Below, piece by piece: positions 51,507 to 59,771 of a DNA stretch of 64,000 nt; the first letter of the stretch is position 1; each line of letters opens with the position of its first letter. The notes under the pieces are model-generated. The model was given only the letters and a program-made list of their open reading frames with translations, made no database searches and was not told where the DNA came from. Origin of the DNA: Sphingomonas sp. TDK1 (GTDB taxonomy: Bacteria; Pseudomonadota; Alphaproteobacteria; Sphingomonadales; Sphingomonadaceae). Where the stretch lies: NCBI RefSeq assembly GCF_001650735.1, contig NZ_LXVY01000034.1, forward strand, positions 1-64,000, read 5' to 3'. The position numbers were made by a program, and so were the translations under genes.

Positions 51507-53096
51507 TTACGCAGCCGCCTTGCGGCGTTCGGCCATCTCGTCGTTGAGCATCTCGGCAAGCAGGAATGCCAGTTCCAGGCTCTGACCCGCATTGAGGCGC
51601 GGGTCGCAATGCGTGTGGTAGCGATCGGCCAGGCCCTGTTCGGTGATCGCGATCGCGCCGCCGGTGCACTCCGTTACATTTTGCCCGGTCATCTCGGCGT
51701 GGATGCCGCCGGCGAAGGTGCCTTCCGCGCGGTGGACGGCGAAGAACCCCCGTACCTCGGCGAGGATCCGTTCGAACGGCCGCGTCTTGTAGCCGTTCGC
51801 AGCCTTGACGACGTTGCCGTGCATCGGGTCGCAGCTCCACACCACCGGATGGCCTTCGCGCTTCACTGCGCGGACCAATTTGGGCAGGCCCGCCTCGATC
51901 TTGTCATGGCCATAGCGGGTGATCAGCGTCATCCGCCCCGGCACACGGCCCGGGTTGAGCGTATCCAGCAGCCGCAGCAGTGCGTCCGGCTCCAGGCTCG
52001 GTCCGCACTTCATGCCGATCGGATTGCCGATGCCGCGCAGGAATTCGACGTGCGACGAGCCCTCGAAGCGCGTGCGGTCGCCGATCCATAGGAAGTGGGC
52101 CGAGGTGTCGTACCAGTCCCCGGTAAGGCTGTCCTGCCGGGTCAGCGCCTGCTCATAGGGAAGGAGCAGCGCCTCATGGCTGGTGTAGAAATCGGTACCT
52201 TTCAGCTGCGGCACGGTATCCGGGTTGATCCCGCACGCTTCCATGAAGTCGAGCGATTCGCCGATCCGGTCGGCGACGTCGGCAAACTTCGCCGACCAGG
52301 GGCTCTTGCCCATGAAGTCGAGCGTCCATTTGTGGACCTGATGCAAATTCGCATAACCGCCGCCGGCAAAGGCGCGCAGCAGGTTGAGCGTCGCCGCCGA
52401 CTGGCTGTAGCCCTGCACCATCCGCTGCGGATCGGGGATACGCGCTTCGGGGGTGAACGCGATGTCGTTGACGTTGTCACCGCGGTAGCTCGGCAGTTCG
52501 ACGCCGTCGATCACCTCGGTATCGGCCGAGCGCGGCTTGGCGAACTGGCCCGCCATGCGGCCCAGCTTCACCGTTGGCAGCTTAGAGGCGAAGGTGAGCA
52601 CCACCGCCATCTGCAAGATCACGCGGAAGGTGTCGCGGATGTTGTTCGGGTGGAACTCGGCGAAGCTCTCGGCACAGTCGCCGCCCTGGAGCAGGAAGGC
52701 CTCGCCGCGGGACACCTTTGCGAGCGCCCCGGTCAGCTCGCGTGCCTCGCCTGCGAACACCAGCGGCGGATAGCTGCTAAGTTGCCGGGTGGCCGCGTCG
52801 AGCGCGCCCTTGTCCGGATATTGCGGCATCTGACGCGCTTCGGCGCGCGTCCAGCTATCGGGGGTCCAGCTTGCCATTGCACTCTCCACGTCGCGGACGG
52901 CGACGTGCCAATCCGCATGATCGGCGATTCCCATCGCCGCGATCTGATTCATCACCTTGGTGTTGGCGCGTTTGCCGTCCGTCTCCCAGCCCTGCACGGT
53001 CGAGCCTGGCGTATCGAACCAGGCACCAAAGGCAGCGCGGGTGAGGGTGCGTTCCTCGCGAAACTGGCGGATCTTGGAACCGGCTAACGTCGTCAT
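51507..53096 (-). CDS. class II DAHP synthase with N-terminal helix-turn-helix domain
   Basis: The first enzyme of the shikimate pathway (PEP plus erythrose 4-phosphate to DAHP). The 529-residue frame has two parts. Residues 74-529 are a complete class II (plant-type) DAHP synthase beginning [61 protein letters not shown]-like and [17 protein letters not shown] are its landmarks. Residues 1-73 form an XRE-like [24 protein letters not shown], then [21 protein letters not shown]. No stop separates them. An internal ATG at 52877 with GGAGAG four bases ahead could also yield enzyme alone. Two TTACCC-N5-GGGTAA palindromes just upstream suggest autoregulation. Class II members are normally about 455 residues, so the extension is exceptional. 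Confidence 0.9.
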   Translation of the reverse strand: MTTLAGSKIRQFREERTLTRAAFGAWFDTPGSTVQGWETDGKRANTKVMNQIAAMGIADHADWHVAVRDVESAMASWTPDSWTRAEARQMPQYPDKGALDAATRQLSSYPPLVFAGEARELTGALAKVSRGEAFLLQGGDCAESFAEFHPNNIRDTFRVILQMAVVLTFASKLPTVKLGRMAGQFAKPRSADTEVIDGVELPSYRGDNVNDIAFTPEARIPDPQRMVQGYSQSAATLNLLRAFAGGGYANLHQVHKWTLDFMGKSPWSAKFADVADRIGESLDFMEACGINPDTVPQLKGTDFYTSHEALLLPYEQALTRQDSLTGDWYDTSAHFLWIGDRTRFEGSSHVEFLRGIGNPIGMKCGPSLEPDALLRLLDTLNPGRVPGRMTLITRYGHDKIEAGLPKLVRAVKREGHPVVWSCDPMHGNVVKAANGYKTRPFERILAEVRGFFAVHRAEGTFAGGIHAEMTGQNVTECTGGAIAITEQGLADRYHTHCDPRLNAGQSLELAFLLAEMLNDEMAERRKAAA

Positions 53097-53105
53097 GCGG
53101 GCGCC

Positions 53106-53122
53106 TTACCCGGCTGGGGTAA
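53106..53122. promoter_or_regulatory. palindromic operator 1 (TTACCC-N5-GGGTAA)
   Basis: TTACCC (53106-53111), five bases, GGGTAA (53117-53122). On the minus strand it reads TTTACCCCAG-NN-GGGTAAG. It lies nine bases before the HTH-DAHP synthase start codon, where a bound protein would block the promoter or ribosome-binding region. A second copy is 35 bp away. Confidence 0.75.
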
Positions 53123-53140
53123 ATCTACGCAAGCATTTTC

Positions 53141-53157
53141 TTACCCTCCTGGGGTAA
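53141..53157. promoter_or_regulatory. palindromic operator 2 (TTACCC-N5-GGGTAA)
   Basis: TTACCC (53141-53146), five bases, GGGTAA (53152-53157), in the same orientation and with the same flanking TTTACCCCAG...GGGTAAG pattern as operator 1. Centre-to-centre distance is 35 bases. It lies 51 bases before the bioF start, so it may affect both divergent operons. Confidence 0.75.
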
Positions 53158-53208
53158 ACGAAAGCAGATCGATTGCACGCGGGTACGGCCGGGTGTAGCC
53201 GGCCCGCG

Positions 53209-54351
53209 ATGCATGCATTCGAAGCACAGGCGCGCGATCTTGCCGATCTTGCCACCCGCGGCCGCAGGCGCAGGCTGATCGCCCGCGCGGGCGCGGACTT
53301 CGCGTCCAACGATTATCTCGGCCTTTCCGACTCGCCCGTCCTGCGCGACGCGGTGGCGTCGGCGCTGGCGCGCGGCGTGCCGATCGGTTCGGGCGGCTCG
53401 CGGCTGCTGCGCGGCAACCATCCCGAGCATGAAGCCGTCGAGGCCGAGGCCGCGGCGTTTTTTGGGCGAGAGTCGGCGCTGTATTTCTCCAGCGGCTATG
53501 CGGCCAACGCGGCGCTGCTCGCGACCTTGCCGCAGCGGGGCGACCTGGTGCTGTTCGACGCGCTCATCCATGCCAGCGCCCATGAAGGCATGCGCCTTGG
53601 ACGCGCGGAAGCCCGGCAGGCGGCGCATAACGACGTTGCCGCCTTCGCCGAGGCAATGGCCGGGTGGCGCCGCGACGGCGGGGCGGGACGAGTCTGGATC
53701 GCGGTCGAGAGCCTCTACAGCATGGACGGCGATGTCGCGCCGCTCGCCGAGTTGTCTGCGCTTGCCGAGCAGGAAGGCGCGGTCCTGCTCGTCGACGAGG
53801 CGCATGCGACCGGCGTATACGGCCCGCAGGGGCAGGGGCTGGCCCACGGCCTTCCGACCACGAACCTGATTACGCTGCACACCTGCGGCAAGGCGCTGGG
53901 CTGCGAGGGCGCGCTGGTCACCGGGCCGGCGATCGTCCGCGACTTTCTCGTCAATCGCGGGCGCGCGTTCATCTTCTCCACTGCGCCGTCGCCGCTGATG
54001 GCGACCGCGGTGCGGGCGGCGCTGCGTATCGTGGCGGAAGGGCACGATCTGCGGTCTGCGCTGGCAGAGCGGATCGCCGCCGCCCGAACCGCGCTCGCGC
54101 CGCTCGGCGTCCCTGCTGGCGCCACCCAGATCCTGCCGCTGATCCTCGGCGACGATGCGCGGACCATGGCGGTCGCCGGGGCGTTGCAGGAAAGCGGCTT
54201 CGACGTCCGCGGCATCCGGCCGCCAACCGTTCCGGCGGGCACCTCGCGCCTGCGCATCTCGATCACCAACAACGTGTCGCTCGGCCAGATCGCCGCGCTC
54301 GCGGAGCGGCTGGCGACGCTTCTTCCCGCAATCGAGCCCATCGCAGCATGA
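53209..54351 (+). CDS. bioF: 8-amino-7-oxononanoate synthase (biotin synthesis)
   Basis: BioF joins pimeloyl-ACP/CoA with alanine using PLP, the first committed step of biotin ring assembly. The 380-residue protein has the [13 protein letters not shown] substrate loop (about 30-42), [19 protein letters not shown] (about 60-80), the [10 protein letters not shown] cofactor motif (about 200) and the PLP lysine in [16 protein letters not shown] (about 230). Identity as BioF rather than Kbl or ALAS is supported by bioD and bioA directly downstream. ATGA overlaps bioD. Confidence 0.93.
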   Translation: MHAFEAQARDLADLATRGRRRRLIARAGADFASNDYLGLSDSPVLRDAVASALARGVPIGSGGSRLLRGNHPEHEAVEAEAAAFFGRESALYFSSGYAANAALLATLPQRGDLVLFDALIHASAHEGMRLGRAEARQAAHNDVAAFAEAMAGWRRDGGAGRVWIAVESLYSMDGDVAPLAELSALAEQEGAVLLVDEAHATGVYGPQGQGLAHGLPTTNLITLHTCGKALGCEGALVTGPAIVRDFLVNRGRAFIFSTAPSPLMATAVRAALRIVAEGHDLRSALAERIAAARTALAPLGVPAGATQILPLILGDDARTMAVAGALQESGFDVRGIRPPTVPAGTSRLRISITNNVSLGQIAALAERLATLLPAIEPIAA

Positions 54352-54974
54352 CCCAGACGTTCATCGTCACCGGTACCGATACCGGTATCGGCAAGACCGT
54401 TTTCGCCGCAGCGCTGGCCGGCGCGCTCGGCGCCCGTTACTGGAAGCCCATTCAGGCAGGCCTGGACGACGGCAGCGACAGCGCGCGCACCACGACGCTG
54501 TCCGGCCTGCCGATCGAGTATATTCTTCCCGAGGCCTATCGTCTGGTGACGCCCTGCTCCCCGCACCTGGCTGCCGAGATTGACGGCGTCCGCATCAACC
54601 TGGATCGCCTCGCGCTGCCGGAAGTCGACGGGCCGCTGGTAGTGGAAGGGGCTGGCGGCGCCCTGGTGCCGGTGACCCGCGAGATCCTCTACGCCGATGT
54701 CTTCGCCCGCTGGGGCAAGCCGGTGGTGCTGGTCGCGCGCACCGCGCTGGGCACGATCAACCACAGCCTGCTCTCGATCGAGGCACTTCGCGCGCGCGGG
54801 GTGCCGATCCACGGCATCGCGTTCGTCGGCGATCCAGTCGAGGACAGCGAGGCGACCATCGCGCAGATCGGCAAGGTCAAGCGCCTCGGCCGCCTGCCGA
54901 TGCTGCCCGAGCTGACGCCCGACGCGCTCGCCCAGGCGTTCGCCGACGCCTTCGACCTGGCGGACTTCGCCTGA
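54348..54974 (+). CDS. bioD: dethiobiotin synthetase
   Basis: BioD closes the ureido ring of dethiobiotin with ATP and CO2. The 208-residue protein has the P-loop [18 protein letters not shown] (about 6-23), the YWKPIQAGL lysine segment and [12 protein letters not shown] (about 100). It overlaps bioF (ATGA) and bioA (TGATG), so the three biotin genes form a tightly coupled operon. bioB and bioC are not in the window. Confidence 0.95.
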   Translation: MTQTFIVTGTDTGIGKTVFAAALAGALGARYWKPIQAGLDDGSDSARTTTLSGLPIEYILPEAYRLVTPCSPHLAAEIDGVRINLDRLALPEVDGPLVVEGAGGALVPVTREILYADVFARWGKPVVLVARTALGTINHSLLSIEALRARGVPIHGIAFVGDPVEDSEATIAQIGKVKRLGRLPMLPELTPDALAQAFADAFDLADFA

Positions 54975-56215
54975 TGTCCTCGGTCTGGCACCCCTTCACC
55001 CAGCATGGCCTCGGCGAGCCGATCCCGATGGTCAACCATGCCCGCGACGCGGTGATCCATACCGCGGACGGCCGCAGCTTCATCGATGCGATCTCGTCCT
55101 GGTGGGTGACGACGCACGGCCATTGCAACCCGCGGATCATGGCGGCGATCGCCGAGCAGGCGGGCAAGCTCGACCAGATCATCTTCGCCGGCTGGACCCA
55201 CGAACCGGCCGAGACGCTCGCCGCCGGGCTGCGGAAGATCCTGCCGGACGCGCTCGAACATATCTTCTTCAGCGACAGCGGCTCGACGGCGGTGGAAGTC
55301 GCGCTCAAGATGGCGCTCGGCTACTGGCACAATCGCGGCGAGGATCGCAGCCGCATCCTCGTGCTCGAACACAGCTATCACGGCGACACGATCGGCGGCA
55401 TGTCGGTCGGTGCGCGCGGGGTGTTCAACCGGCCCTATCAGCCGCTGCTGTTCGACGTCGGCACCATTCCTTTTCCCAGCGCGGGGGCCGAGCAGGCAAC
55501 GCTCGACGCGCTGGAGGCCGAATGCCGTGCCGGTGCCGCTGCCTTCATCGTCGAGCCGCTGGTGCTGGGGGCAGGGGGGATGCTCTTCTATAGCCCCGCG
55601 CTACTCGCCGAGATGCGCGCCATCTGCACGCGTCACGGCGTGCTGTTCATCGCCGACGAGGTGATGACCGGCTGGGGCCGCACCGGCACGCTGACGGCGT
55701 GCGAACAGGCGGGCGTGGTGCCCGACATCCTGTGCCTTTCGAAGGGCATCACCGGCGGCGCGATCCCGCTGGCGGTGACGTTGGCGACCGCGCCGATCTT
55801 CGCGGCGCATGTGTCCGAGGATCGGGCGCGGATGTTCTTCCACTCCTCCAGCTACACCGCCAACCCGATCGCCTGCGCCGCCGCCGTGGCCAACCTCGCG
55901 ATCTGGCGCGACGAGCCGGTGCTGGAACGCATCGCGCAGCTGGGCGCATGGCAGCAGGCGGCGCTGGATGGGCTGGCAGACATCCCGGGCCTGGTCGGTC
56001 ACCGCCGCATCGGCACGATCGCCGCGCTGGAGATCGAGCAGCCGGAAAATGGTTATCTCTCGGCGATCGCGCCGCGACTGATGGCCTTTGCGCGCGACCG
56101 CGGCGTGTTGCTCCGTCCGCTCGGCAACACGGTGTACGTGATGCCGCCCTACAGCATCACGCGCGACCAGCTGGAACAGGTCTGGGGACTGGTGCCCGAA
56201 TTCCTCGGCGCCTGA
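54974..56215 (+). CDS. bioA: adenosylmethionine-8-amino-7-oxononanoate aminotransferase
   Basis: BioA converts 8-amino-7-oxononanoate to diaminopelargonic acid with SAM as amino donor and PLP. The 413-residue protein begins SSVWHPFTQHGLGEPIPM, has SSWWVTTHGHCNP (substrate residues), FFSDSGSTAVEVALKMA (cofactor), ADEVMTGWGRTGTL (Asp contact) and the PLP-binding LCLSKGITGG (about 257). It is last in the bio operon and its stop is one base from that of the convergent TM2 gene. Confidence 0.95.
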   Translation: MSSVWHPFTQHGLGEPIPMVNHARDAVIHTADGRSFIDAISSWWVTTHGHCNPRIMAAIAEQAGKLDQIIFAGWTHEPAETLAAGLRKILPDALEHIFFSDSGSTAVEVALKMALGYWHNRGEDRSRILVLEHSYHGDTIGGMSVGARGVFNRPYQPLLFDVGTIPFPSAGAEQATLDALEAECRAGAAAFIVEPLVLGAGGMLFYSPALLAEMRAICTRHGVLFIADEVMTGWGRTGTLTACEQAGVVPDILCLSKGITGGAIPLAVTLATAPIFAAHVSEDRARMFFHSSSYTANPIACAAAVANLAIWRDEPVLERIAQLGAWQQAALDGLADIPGLVGHRRIGTIAALEIEQPENGYLSAIAPRLMAFARDRGVLLRPLGNTVYVMPPYSITRDQLEQVWGLVPEFLGA

Positions 56216-56647
56216 TCAGCGGCGCGGATAGCGCTGCGCGAACTCGGTATCGCTCATCAGCAGGTAACGGATCGCGTCGACGAACGCCCAGACGCCGGTG
56301 ACCAGCGCGCCGACGATGGTGCAGGTGAGCAGCAGCATCACCACGCCCGACCCGGTTCTGCCGAGATAGAAACGGTGGATGCCGAGCGTACCCAGGAACA
56401 GGGCAAGCACCGCAGCGACGATCTTGCTGCGCGGTTCGCCCGTGGGGGCCGGCAGGTCGCCGCCCTCGAGCAGGCGGAAGATGCGGCGGGCGCGCTTGCC
56501 GTCGACGTCGAAATCGACCTTGGCGCCGACGGCGGGGTGGCGGCTGTCGCTCCAGTCTTCCTGGGTGAAGACATAGCGGCTGCCGTCCTCGCCCGAAATC
56601 TGGCCTTCGCCGCTCGACCGATCCACGCCCAACACTTGCCCGCGCAT
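56216..56647 (-). CDS. TM2-domain protein with N-terminal OB-like segment
   Basis: A 143-residue protein. Residues about 1-60 (RGQVLGVDRSSGEGQISGEDG..., ending KVDFDVDGKRARRIFRL) look like a small cold-shock/OB-type beta domain with a Gly-rich turn. Residues about 73-130 are a TM2 domain (KIVAAVLALFLGTLGIHRFYLG with GVWAFVDAIRYLLMSD), two membrane helices of a widespread family of unclear role. GGGGGAAG precedes the ATG at 56647. It is adjacent to the bioA stop in convergent orientation. Confidence 0.85.
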   Translation of the reverse strand: MRGQVLGVDRSSGEGQISGEDGSRYVFTQEDWSDSRHPAVGAKVDFDVDGKRARRIFRLLEGGDLPAPTGEPRSKIVAAVLALFLGTLGIHRFYLGRTGSGVVMLLLTCTIVGALVTGVWAFVDAIRYLLMSDTEFAQRYPRR

Positions 56648-56726
56648 TGCTTCCCCCGAAAAATCGTCGCGTTTTGTGGGGGAGGTACCGGCGGGAAGGC
56701 AAGAGGCGATTTGCGAACCAGCCATA

Positions 56727-56826
56727 TCCTCCCCCGCCAGGGGGAGGTGGCCTGCGCCAGCGGGTCGGAGGGGGAGGATGCCAGAACCTCTCGGCCGTCG
56801 TGCTTCCTCCCCCTGGCGGGGGAGGA
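56727..56826. repeat. intergenic element with 20-bp perfect inverted ends (TM2-cysS gap)
   Basis: CCTCCCCCGCCAGGGGGAGG (56728-56747) is repeated exactly in inverted form at 56806-56825. Each end is itself nearly palindromic, so it can fold as two separate hairpins or one long stem. This is the most regular of the three such elements in the window and lies in the gap between cysS and the TM2 gene on the minus strand. Confidence 0.7.
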
Positions 56827-56837
56827 AACGGGGATGC

Positions 56838-58268
56838 CTACAGCGCCGGCTTCCAGTCCCAGCCAAGCGGGTCGCCGTCCATCACTTCGACCCCTGCCGC
56901 GACGAGATCGTCGCGGATGCGATCGGAGCGCTGGAAATCCTTCACCACCCGGGCTTCCTTGCGCTCGACCAGCAGGTCGGCGATCGCCTCGGGCGTGATC
57001 GTCGCCTCCTTGGGCCGCACGCGCAGTTCCTCGCGGGTCAGCTCGGAAAGCCGCAGGCCCAGAACCTTGTCGAACTCGGCGAGCGCGGCCAGCCGATCCG
57101 CCGGCGCGGTGCGCTTGTCGGCCAGCATCTCGTCGAGCACCGGCAGCGCCTTGGGCGTGTTGAGATCGTCCGACACGGCTGCGTCGAGCTTCTCGAGCCA
57201 CGCCGCCGGTGCGGTACCTTCGCCCTCGGCGCGGGTACGGAGCGCGGTCACCGTCATCACCAGCCGCTTGAGCCGGGTGAGCGCGGCGGCGAGGTTCTCG
57301 GCCGAGAATTCCAGCTCGCTGCGATACTGCGCCTGCAGGCACAGCAGGCGATAGGCGAGGGGGTGGACCCCGGCGTCGATCAGCGACTGGAGCGTGGTGA
57401 AGCCGCCCTTGGACTTGGACATCTTCCCCTGTCGGTCGACCAGGAAATTGTTGTGCATCCAGAAATGCGCGCCGGTATCGCCGCAGCCGCAATAGGCCTG
57501 GTTTTGCGCGATCTCGTTCGGATGGTGGATCTCGCGATGGTCGATGCCGCCGGTATGGATGTCGAACGGCGCGCCAAGATACTGGATGCTCATCACCGAG
57601 CATTCGAGATGCCAGCCCGGCGCACCTTTGCCCCAGGGCGAATCCCATTCCATCTGGCGCTGCTCGCCCGGCGGCGACTTGCGCCAGATCGCGAAGTCCT
57701 GCGGATGGCGCTTGCCGTCGACGGGATCGATCCGGCTTTCGGCGGCATCGTCTGCGGCACCGGCCAGGCGGCCATAGTCAGGCACCGTCGTCACGTCGAA
57801 ATAGAGGCCCGAGTCGAGCTCGTAGCAATGCTCGGGTGCGATCTTTTCGGCGAAGGCGATCATCTGCTGGATGTGATCGGTCGCCACCGACCATTTGCTT
57901 GGGTCGGTGATGTTGAGGTCGGCGACGTTCTGCTTGAACGCAGCGGTATAATGCGCGGCGATGTCCCAGATGCTCCGCGCCTGGGCGCGGGCGGCCGCTT
58001 CCATCTTGTCGTCACCGGCATCGGCGTCCGACGTTAGGTGCCCGACATCGGTGATGTTGATGATGTGGGTAAGCGGATAGCCCTTCCAGCGCAGCACCCG
58101 ACTCAGCGTGTCGGTGAACACATAGGCGCGCAGGTTTCCGAGATGGGCGTAATTGTAGACGGTCGGGCCACACGAATAGACCCGCACGCCTTTTTCGGGA
58201 TCGAGCGGCTGGAACGGCTCGAGCGAACGGGAAAGCGAATTGTAGAGTGTCAGCGGGGCATCATGCAT
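56838..58268 (-). CDS. cysS: cysteinyl-tRNA synthetase
   Basis: CysRS charges tRNA-Cys. The 476-residue class I enzyme has the zinc cysteine and HIGH-like block YSCGPTVYNYAHLGN (about 28-42), the zinc ligands in GAPGWHLECSVMS and DIHTGGIDHREIHHPNE, the KMSKS motif GKMSKSKGG (about 268-276), and the C-terminal anticodon-binding helices. The start is uncertain among nearby ATGs; 58268 is chosen as the closest to the family N-terminus with a weak GGTG upstream. The cognate tRNA-Cys gene lies 1.3 kb away at 59531. Confidence 0.95.
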   Translation of the reverse strand: MHDAPLTLYNSLSRSLEPFQPLDPEKGVRVYSCGPTVYNYAHLGNLRAYVFTDTLSRVLRWKGYPLTHIINITDVGHLTSDADAGDDKMEAAARAQARSIWDIAAHYTAAFKQNVADLNITDPSKWSVATDHIQQMIAFAEKIAPEHCYELDSGLYFDVTTVPDYGRLAGAADDAAESRIDPVDGKRHPQDFAIWRKSPPGEQRQMEWDSPWGKGAPGWHLECSVMSIQYLGAPFDIHTGGIDHREIHHPNEIAQNQAYCGCGDTGAHFWMHNNFLVDRQGKMSKSKGGFTTLQSLIDAGVHPLAYRLLCLQAQYRSELEFSAENLAAALTRLKRLVMTVTALRTRAEGEGTAPAAWLEKLDAAVSDDLNTPKALPVLDEMLADKRTAPADRLAALAEFDKVLGLRLSELTREELRVRPKEATITPEAIADLLVERKEARVVKDFQRSDRIRDDLVAAGVEVMDGDPLGWDWKPAL

Positions 58269-58311
58269 GGCACCGCGCATAGCGAACAAAACGCCGCCGA
58301 CAAACCCGAGT

Positions 58312-58602
58312 TCACGCCGCCGGAGCCGTTGCCTCGGCAATAGCCGCGTTCACCATTGCGCTCCAGATCCGGGCAGGATCGTCGCCGGCGGCGCGGCCGG
58401 CCTCGATCATGATTGCGGTAGGCTCGCGCAGCGTGCGCAGCACCGCCAGGGCGCGATCGGTTTCGCGCGACCAGATGGTATCCACGATCTCGCTCACCGG
58501 GCGGCTCAGTTCACCCGCTCCTTCGGCATTGGGGCTCAGCATCTCCGCGGCGATCACGCGCGCGATTCGCTCGATCGGCGAGGTGGAAGCGATGCTGGTC
58601 AC
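58312..58602 (-). CDS. conserved small protein, unknown
   Basis: A 96-residue soluble helical protein starting (GTG) TSIASTSPIERIARVIAAEM. ELSRPVSEIVDTIWSRETDRALAVLRTLREP and PARIWSAMVNAAIAEA suggest an all-helical fold without catalytic motifs; I do not know its function. It starts only three bases after the stop of the zinc-ribbon gene, so they are co-expressed, probably from the stress-type promoter at 58854-58878. Confidence 0.72.
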   Translation of the reverse strand: MTSIASTSPIERIARVIAAEMLSPNAEGAGELSRPVSEIVDTIWSRETDRALAVLRTLREPTAIMIEAGRAAGDDPARIWSAMVNAAIAEATAPAA

Positions 58603-58605
58603 GGT

Positions 58606-58824
58606 TCAGGCTGCCAGCGGGGGGTGCGCAGGGCGGGCATGCAAGGCACTGCCGCCGATCGTACCATGGTGGAGCGGCAGAGCAGTGCAACAGAAGGCGC
58701 ACTCCGCCGTCATCCGGCCCACAATCCAGTGCGACTGCCCGCAGCCGGGGCAAGCATTGGTTTCGTGCGGGCGATAGGCCGGGCGGTAGCCGCTCAGCGC
58801 GCGTCGGATGCCGAAATCGTACAT
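58606..58824 (-). CDS. small zinc-ribbon-like protein
   Basis: A 72-residue protein starting MYDFGIRRALSGYRPAYRP. Cysteines in CPGCGQSHW and CAFCC, about 20 residues apart, form a Cys4 zinc-ribbon pattern, followed by ALPLHHGTIGG. GGAGGG lies eight bases before the ATG at 58824, which sets this start; a further Met at 58872 lies in the promoter region. It heads a two-gene unit with the 96-residue protein gene. Role unknown; zinc ribbons of this size often bind nucleic acid or a partner protein. Confidence 0.74.
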   Translation of the reverse strand: MYDFGIRRALSGYRPAYRPHETNACPGCGQSHWIVGRMTAECAFCCTALPLHHGTIGGSALHARPAHPPLAA

Positions 58825-58853
58825 TGGGCGGTTCCCTCCATATCGTGCAAAAT

Positions 58854-58878
58854 AACGTTTCCCAGGTGTCATGGTTCC
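58854..58878 (-). promoter_or_regulatory. candidate EcfG general-stress promoter, exact consensus
   Basis: On the minus strand GGAAC (58874-58878), 16 bases, then CGTT (58854-58857), the exact consensus of the alphaproteobacterial general stress sigma factor. It lies 30 bases before the zinc-ribbon gene ATG and leaves space for GGAGGG. Confidence 0.6.
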
Positions 58879-59025
58879 GCCTGCGCGGGCGCAGCGCGCG
58901 TCCCGTTCTGGGCCGCGGCATTGCCTGAATATTACCTAACGAGCGCATTCAGGCTGGGAACAGTCGCGATGTGCGAATCAGGCTTCAGACGGCGGCACAA
59001 GCTGCCGCCGCGAGGAGATGAAGAC

Positions 59026-59436
59026 ATGAAGAAGTTTCTGATCGGCGCCACCATGGCTGCCACGCTGATGACCGGTTCGATCGCCGCGACCCCGGCGGCC
59101 GCTCAGGACTGGGGCTATCGCGATGGCTACAACCATTATGATCGCGACTATCGCGATGGGTATCGCGATGCCCGGGACTATCGTGATTATCGGGAGTACC
59201 GGGATTATCGCGGCGACCGTCCGCGCTACGCCTATCGCGACCGCTATTATCGCCAGCGCTGCAGCGACGGCACGACGGGTACGATCCTGGGCGCGATCGC
59301 CGGCGGCCTGCTGGGCGGCGAGATTGGCCGCGGCAGTTCGTATCGCCGCAGCGGCACCGGCATGATCATCGGCGCGGGTGCGGGCGCGCTTGCCGGTCGC
59401 GCAGTCGACGGTGGCGACTGCCGCAACGGCCGCTAA
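59026..59436 (+). CDS. secreted glycine-zipper protein with Tyr-Arg-Asp repeats
   Basis: A 136-residue protein with a signal peptide (MKKFLIGATMAATLMTGSIA, cleaved near AAAQ, residue 26). The mature N-terminal part (about 28-78) is a run of YRDG, YRDA, YRDY, YREY and YRDY units, rich in Tyr/Arg/Asp. A glycine zipper follows (GTILGAIAGGLLGGEIG and GMIIGAGAGALAGRAVDGGDC), with cysteines at about 80 and 132. It should be periplasmic or outer-membrane associated. GAGGAG precedes the ATG. It resembles the 14424-14948 protein in its C-terminal half. Confidence 0.82.
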   Translation: MKKFLIGATMAATLMTGSIAATPAAAQDWGYRDGYNHYDRDYRDGYRDARDYRDYREYRDYRGDRPRYAYRDRYYRQRCSDGTTGTILGAIAGGLLGGEIGRGSSYRRSGTGMIIGAGAGALAGRAVDGGDCRNGR

Positions 59437-59456
59437 GCACGGCTTATCGACGGGAC

Positions 59457-59487
59457 GGGCGTTCGCTGCACGGGGCAGCGGGCGCCC
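59457..59487 (+). terminator. imperfect hairpin terminator of the glycine-zipper gene
   Basis: GGGCG (59457-59461) and CGCTGC (59464-59469) pair with GCAGCG (59475-59480) and CGCCC (59483-59487) with two small symmetric bulges. It follows the stop at 59436 by 20 bases. Confidence 0.5.
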
Positions 59488-59530
59488 ATCGCCTATGTAA
59501 AAGCCGGGAAAAGACGCCGCTTGGCGCCGG

Positions 59531-59604
59531 TGGAGGCCCGAGCCGGAATCGAACCGGCATATACGGATTTGCAGTCCGCTGCGTCACCATTCCGCCATCG
59601 GGCC
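59531..59604 (-). tRNA. tRNA-Cys (GCA anticodon)
   Basis: A complete cloverleaf on the minus strand: acceptor GGCCCGA pairs with TCGGGCC, the anticodon loop is CTGCAAA with GCA, and the T arm is CCGGTTCGATTCCGG. The discriminator base is U and CCA is encoded (59531-59533), as expected for cysteine tRNA. Its synthetase gene cysS is nearby. Confidence 0.96.
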
Positions 59605-59771
59605 ATCCGGAGGTGAGGCGCGGCAAATGCCCTCGGGCCGGGGGTAATGTCAACAGAGTTTCAAAATAACGCTTCGCTCGCTTGGCGAGTCCCGAACGGC
59701 ACGATAGAAGCCTCGGGATAGCAACTAGTGTATTGCACAGCTAATACGGTTGTGCGACAAGCGGAGTGATG

